Of a stretch of DNA of 64,000 nt, positions 60,201-64,000 are shown piece by piece (the first letter of the stretch is position 1; every line of letters starts with the position of its first letter). The notes under the pieces are model-generated. The model was given only the letters and a program-made list of their open reading frames with translations, did not search any database and was not told where the DNA came from. This DNA is from Oenanthe sinensis. Taxonomy: Eukaryota > Streptophyta > Magnoliopsida > Apiales > Apiaceae. The translations under genes were made by a program, and so were the position numbers. The stretch is from NCBI GenBank assembly GCA_028671895.1, contig CM053794.1:19144501-19208500 (forward strand), in the 5' to 3' direction.

Positions 60201-61731
60201 CCTAATTGTACTGGGGCACTCAATCATAAGCACAGAGCGAATGCCCAAACAAACTGTTAATCTGTATGTAAAATTAAATAAATAAACTAAATAGAACATC
60301 ATCACCTGCAATGCATACTGATGATTTATATAATCGTATAGAGTTCTAGTGAGTTCTGAAGAATGCCCCCAGTCAACTAGCTTAAAGTTATCAATAAAAT
60401 GAAAAAGGTTCGAACTAAGAACTTTGACAGAGTTCACATAGGGTCAAATCAGAGTTGTGTAATATTTGGGACCCAGTAGCATAAGGAGTATGCTGATTTT
60501 CTGGATTCTCGCCACTTCCAGCAGTATCTTAACTCGTACAAAGGGTATTAGGATATTAACCCCAGATAAAGTAGCAAACATCAACATTATTCCATACGAT
60601 ATTAAAGAAAAATAGAATATTTTAATATTTTTCAATCAAATTATTTGATTGTTCTGCAACTGCCATATTTACCATGAACTAGCTGAATGAATTTACATCA
60701 ACTCAAAGAAAAATAATTTAGAAAACTGATTCCAAACAGTCGGAATGTATATCCAATTTTGAAAGTGATACACTACTTATAGGGGGGACAAACTGAATCT
60801 AAAATGGCAGCAGAAAGCGTAAACTATCCGCACAAATCTCCAGACTATGGAGACTGAAAAAGCTCCTTTTCTTTGCTTAAAAGTAACTTGCTAAGAGCTA
60901 TCAAGTCTACAGAAATTTCTTGTTCATCTTTCCGGCAGGCAAAGTACGAGGAATCAAACCTTAAAACAATCACAGTGCAATTCATCCGCTAAATACAAAA
61001 CATGCATTTATTCAAAGACTGGACAGAGTGATAAAACATACAGCCTTCTCGTCATCATCCAAGAAGCTGAGAATACTTTGCTTTTTAATTTCAGCTCTAT
61101 TCTTCCTCGACGACGTAAATGTTTGCGGAGTCCACCCTACACAAACATTATTCACAAACATATACCAAACCCTCCCGAAAATACACACAATTTCAAACAC
61201 AAAATAACAATTACCTTCTTTCGACCCAACTGTATTATAATAACCCGCAGAAAATCCTCCACTAAACGCCCCGTGAAACCTCCTCCTACCTTCTTCATCT
61301 CTAACCTGATAAAAAGTACAACCTCAATAAATGAATATCTAATTCATCAAATAAATAATTTTCTCGCGCATATTTTTAATCTCGATAAATGAATAAATTT
61401 CTTCAGTTAACTACAACATCCGCATAGTAAAAATTAAGAAAATCCTCCACACAACATCAATTAGTAAGTAGATAAAAACACTAATTAGCATAAAACACGA
61501 ATTGTGCATATATATATATAACTACTAATAATTACATAAAACACGAAAAATAGCAAAAAAAAAATAGCAGAAAAAGAGTGTAAAAACCTCTTGTTTCCAA
61601 GGAACTAGGGTTCGCAAGTGACCAGAAGCTTCGGCAAGAGATTTTTTCTTGCGAGAGGTGGAGATGTCGTCTTCTCTCTCGATTGGCGTGCCGAAGAAGA
61701 CGAAATCGTCTTCGTCTACGTCCATTTTCAT
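47887..61731 (-). CDS. TGH: TOUGH-like G-patch/SURP RNA-processing protein
   Basis: Nuclear RNA-binding protein; Arabidopsis TOUGH acts in pri-miRNA processing with the DCL1-HYL1-SERRATE complex and in splicing. Sixteen exons: 61588-61731, 61215-61305, 61042-61136, 58963-59066, 58710-58771, 58532-58594, 54647-54798, 54087-54162, 53916-54002, 53725-53802, 53045-53189, 51571-52057, 51148-51432, 50939-51070, 49206-49394, 47887-48684. Phases close over all joins to 995 residues, somewhat longer than the Arabidopsis protein. Parts in order: N-terminal DUF1604 region (DEDDFVFFGTPIERE, then GAFSGGFSAGYYNTVGSKEG), G-patch (LLLKMGWRRGRSIKDS, about 168-183), SURP/SWAP module (about 410-458, YYIRKLWEE), a conserved KYRGGLRSKES block, the VENVERPVDLYK block and an Arg/Ser/Lys-rich tail of about 100 residues. 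The first ATG is 61731; a second at 61725 is possible. The exon 6 donor is uncertain between 58532 and 58538. Introns hold a MITE, a fold-back element and a poly-C run. Confidence 0.95.
49395..50938. other. TGH intron 14
   Basis: A 1.5-kb intron without coding signal. It holds a short (CA)n run (about 49589-49606), a CT-rich run (about 49987-50026), and a GCGCGCGTGCGCG stretch near 50735, the only CG-dense spot in the surroundings. A segment from about 50108 (TGTTGGGGAATATCGACCCC) looks repeat-like but I could not find its ends. Confidence 0.45.
52759..53014. mobile_element. Stowaway MITE in TGH intron 11
   Basis: 256 bp between TA dinucleotides (52757-52758 and 53015-53016). The ends are CTCCCTCCATCCCAATTCAA and its inverse TTGAATTGGGACGGAGGGAG. 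Pairing extends inwards (GTCAAACAAG against CTTGTTTGAC). Same superfamily as the MITE in AAE17 but a different subfamily by its sequence. Confidence 0.93.
55978..57176. mobile_element. Fold-back element with arms of about 360 bp in TGH intron 6
   Basis: The left end GGGAGCTGATCCACAGCAAC is inverted at the right end (GTTGTGGATCAGCTCCC). Pairing continues through CCGTTGGATGAAGATACAGA, GGACGGGCC, GTGTATGGGCCGCTGTAA and TGTAAACCTAAATCTCAAT to about 56345, matched by 56815-57176. The spacer of roughly 470 bp is AT-rich. Both ends abut AT repeats, so the target duplication cannot be read. The long arms would suit a Mutator-like or fold-back element; the superfamily is open. No coding capacity. Confidence 0.82.
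57177..57225. repeat. (AT)n microsatellite
   Basis: An AT array directly following the fold-back element; a shorter AT run (about 55957-55976) lies on its other side. The element may have inserted into an existing AT microsatellite. Confidence 0.9.
57531..57620. repeat. Two short tandem duplications in TGH intron 6
   Basis: A 20-base unit (ACAAGTCAGGATCTTCACGG) is present twice in a row, followed shortly by an 18-base unit (ATCCCAGGACTAACAAGT) present twice. Both pairs are exact, so they are recent. No function is apparent. Confidence 0.85.
59426..59445. repeat. Poly-C run in TGH intron 3
   Basis: Twenty consecutive cytosines in an otherwise AT-rich intron. On the transcribed RNA this is a G20 run, which can form a quadruplex. 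Length is prone to sequencing error. Confidence 0.9.
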
Positions 61732-61925
61732 CAATCTGTGATGGTTATTTGCAATTTACAACAGGCTGTGTAAACTTTAAAGGGTCGGTGTTGGCTTTTT
61801 TGACCCGGGATTAAAAAATAAAATTAAAAAATGTATGCGAATAAATTATTATCATTTTGTAAATATTTTTTTAATTTATTTAACTGTTTTAATAAAATAT
61901 ATCTTTATTTTGTTCTATAAAAGTG

Positions 61926-63000
61926 TAATAAATTTGAATCACACATGACAGAATATTATAATAATATAATAATGAATTTCAAAAATATAAAATCTTATAA
62001 ATTAAAAAAATTCAATTTTTCAAATGAATGGTTTAAAAATTTATTGATTCTAATAAATGATTGCAAAATTGTTCATTCAGACCTTTTAATTCATAGATGT
62101 AAACTTCAAACCAATAAATGAGGATATTTTTGAGATTCATAAAAAAAAATCTTTTGTTACAAATTAGACGTGATCATGTGTAATAAAATAATAATTAAAT
62201 AAATAGACTTGAAAATTTGAATTTAGAAAAAATATTATTCATATATTATAATTATGAAATATAAGTAAATAGATTTGAAATTCAAAAATGAAAGGAAACT
62301 AAAAATTATGTATATGAAAACGTTAATCATATTGTGGTAATATTGAATATAATGAATATTATCAAAATATATATACCAACTTTTATTAATATATGGTTGT
62401 ATACAAACTTAATATAGGTAATATCGAAATTAAAATAATGAAATTTTTATTAGACCCAATTAAAATGGCTATTTAAAATAATAAATACTAATTTATTGAT
62501 TAATTGACATATATATATATATATATATAACTATAAAATAAAGAGCGGTTTAGTATATTAAACCAAATTTGGAAGAGTAGAATAAATTTGGTTAACACAA
62601 GTTAGAATATTATAAGGATATAATAATGATTTTAAAAATATAAAATATTATAAATTAAAAAGGCTTCAATTTTTTAAATGAATGATTTGAAGGTTTATTG
62701 ATTCTAACAACTGATTGTAGAGTTGATCATTTAGAACTTTCAATTCATAGATGTAGATATTCGAATTATAAATGAGGATATTTTCAAAACTCACAAAAAA
62801 AAGGAAATTTATAAATTATACTAGATCATTGGTAAAAGTCTAAAGCATTAATTAAGATTTTTCAAAAGTATAAGTAAATAAATGGACTTGGAAAATCAAA
62901 TTTGGTAAAAATATTATTCATATATTATAATTATGAGAGATAAGCAAATATATTTTAATTCAAAGATGAAGAAAATTAAAAATTATATATATAAACTAAA
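61926..63000. repeat. Diverged direct duplication of about 400 bp upstream of TGH
   Basis: Copy A (61926-62322) and copy B (62579-63000) share, in the same order, AATAAATTTG, AATATAAAAT, TTATTGATTCTAA, AATTCATAGATGTA, AAATGAGGATATTTT, AATATTATTCATATATTATA and AAAAATTAT words. They are about 650 bp apart. No reading frame is kept, so they look like two old copies of one non-coding repeat. Confidence 0.65.
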
Positions 63001-63270
63001 TTCGTAAGTATTTATAGTAGAATTTGTAAATAAGGAAATTAATTATTACAATTAACAACAAATAAGAAAATTAATCATGTATTATAAATTTGAGTAATTT
63101 ATTAAAAAAACATTTCCTAATTTAAAACGGGTCATGCTAAAATTACTGTAATAGGTTTGGAATACCAATAACTAATTAATGAAAATTTCTCAAAAATGGA
63201 ATGATTCGTGGATATGTGTAGGGTTGGAGTTGGATTTTTGTAGACTTGGAATTAGGAATGTGTTATTCAA

Positions 63271-63275
<5 letters not shown>

Positions 63276-63306
<31 letters not shown>
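63276..63306. repeat. (TA)n microsatellite
   Basis: Short TA dinucleotide run in the spacer at the right end of the window. Confidence 0.85.
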
Positions 63307-63309
<3 letters not shown>

Positions 63310-63399
63310 ATTTTAAATAAAATGGTCTAAAATAGGGATAATAAATGACCTATAGTTGAAGGACAAATGAATTAATTATCCCGTCTAAAATAATATAAT

Positions 63400-64000
63400 T
63401 TAAAAACGCAGGTTAAGTTACTCTGACGAGAGTCGACCCTCCAACCCTAGCTAGCCGCCATAAGCAAATATATTTTTTCCATCACCAATTAAGTCTTATT
63501 CCTTCTCACAAATTCACTTTCGTCTTCATTTCTCTCATCTAATTATCGTAATTCTTATTTTTCCTTCAATAATCAATTTTGGTATGTTTTGGTATTTTTT
63601 GGTTTGCTATTTTATCTCTTTGAGAATGATTCAATTGGTGTTTTGGGGATCTGGAAAGCCCGCATCGAGGCTGGGTCGATGGTGACAATCGTAAAATCTC
63701 AACTTTCACAACGGAAAATTATTCATATTATGAGGGCATCAGTTCCTCCAATTTTAGTTGGTGCTCTGAACATTGGATTACAACTGAAATTAATTGTGTG
63801 AAGTTCAATTGTGATGTTGGTTTCATCAAAGATTTTACCTTTTTAAACTCTGTCTGTATCTCACTAAAGGCCCGAGAAACAAAGATAAGATGTGTACGAA
63901 TGAAATATCTAGCAACAAGAAGAAGGAAAAGGATTGAATAAAGGAATTCCCTAACATTTGGCGATCTCATGTGTGTCGATATCAATGGCGATTCATTATT
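63400..64000 (+). other. Possible start of another gene, unresolved
   Basis: From 63422 the base composition changes from very AT-rich to mixed, with a pyrimidine-rich stretch (63480-63545: CTTATTCCTTCTCAC, TTCGTCTTCATTTCTCTC) like a plant 5' leader. The 70-codon frame 63589-63801 and a piece reading KFNCDVGFIKDF (about 63800-63835) are open, the latter faintly like RNase H-type retroelement protein. I do not recognise a gene. It could be a first exon running out of the window or a transposon remnant. Confidence 0.3.

Noticed and set aside
63589..63801. Plus-strand frame of 70 codons at the window end
   Set aside because: Short and unrecognised; kept only as a possible unresolved gene start.

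Overview
The window is nuclear DNA from a flowering plant, most likely a eudicot. It is AT-rich, its genes are split by many introns with GT..AG borders, and it carries typical plant transposons (Ty1-copia, PIF/Harbinger, hAT, Stowaway and Tourist MITEs). Nothing in the sequence fixes the species.

Five host genes can be read. (1) 3310-13593, minus: a 14-exon acyl-activating enzyme of the AAE17/AAE18 type ending in a peroxisomal SKL signal. (2) 14531-17448, minus: a 6-exon gene for the chloroplast thylakoid calcium-sensing receptor CAS. (3) 36263-38929, plus: an intronless CC-NB-LRR (NLR) immune receptor. (4) 39425-41061, minus: a 2-exon CXE-type carboxylesterase, convergent with the NLR. (5) 47887-61731, minus: a 16-exon gene for a TOUGH (TGH)-like G-patch/SURP RNA-processing protein. 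Exon phases close without a break for all four intron-containing genes, giving proteins of 726, 382, 331 and 995 residues. The genes share no obvious pathway; this is ordinary plant gene order, not an operon.

Between CAS and the NLR lies an 18-kb transposon nest (17895-35519). A PIF/Harbinger element (19686-35519, TTA target duplications) has lost the junction between its two genes. Its transposase remnant was split by a 12.3-kb Ty1-copia element of Sirevirus-like layout (21669-33942), which has two LTRs, a primer-binding site, a polypurine tract, decayed gag-pol and a large extra reading frame after pol. A Tourist-like MITE (19935-20264) sits in the Harbinger 3' flank, and a 1.8-kb hAT element (17895-19671) inserted 11 bp outside its left target duplication. 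The nest ends about 740 bp upstream of the NLR start codon.

The introns and spacers hold further small elements: a solo LTR with exact target duplications and a Stowaway MITE in one AAE17 intron, a second Stowaway MITE and a 1.2-kb fold-back element in TGH introns, and a Stowaway-like and a hAT-like MITE in the 41-48 kb spacer. The first 700 bases are an inverted duplication of a coding-like segment cut by the window edge. The most unusual signal is a short motif, TCAGAGTTT, scattered many tens of times through coding and non-coding parts of the copia element, with its orientation reversed in the LTRs.

All calls come from reading the sequence by eye. No alignment or database search was run.
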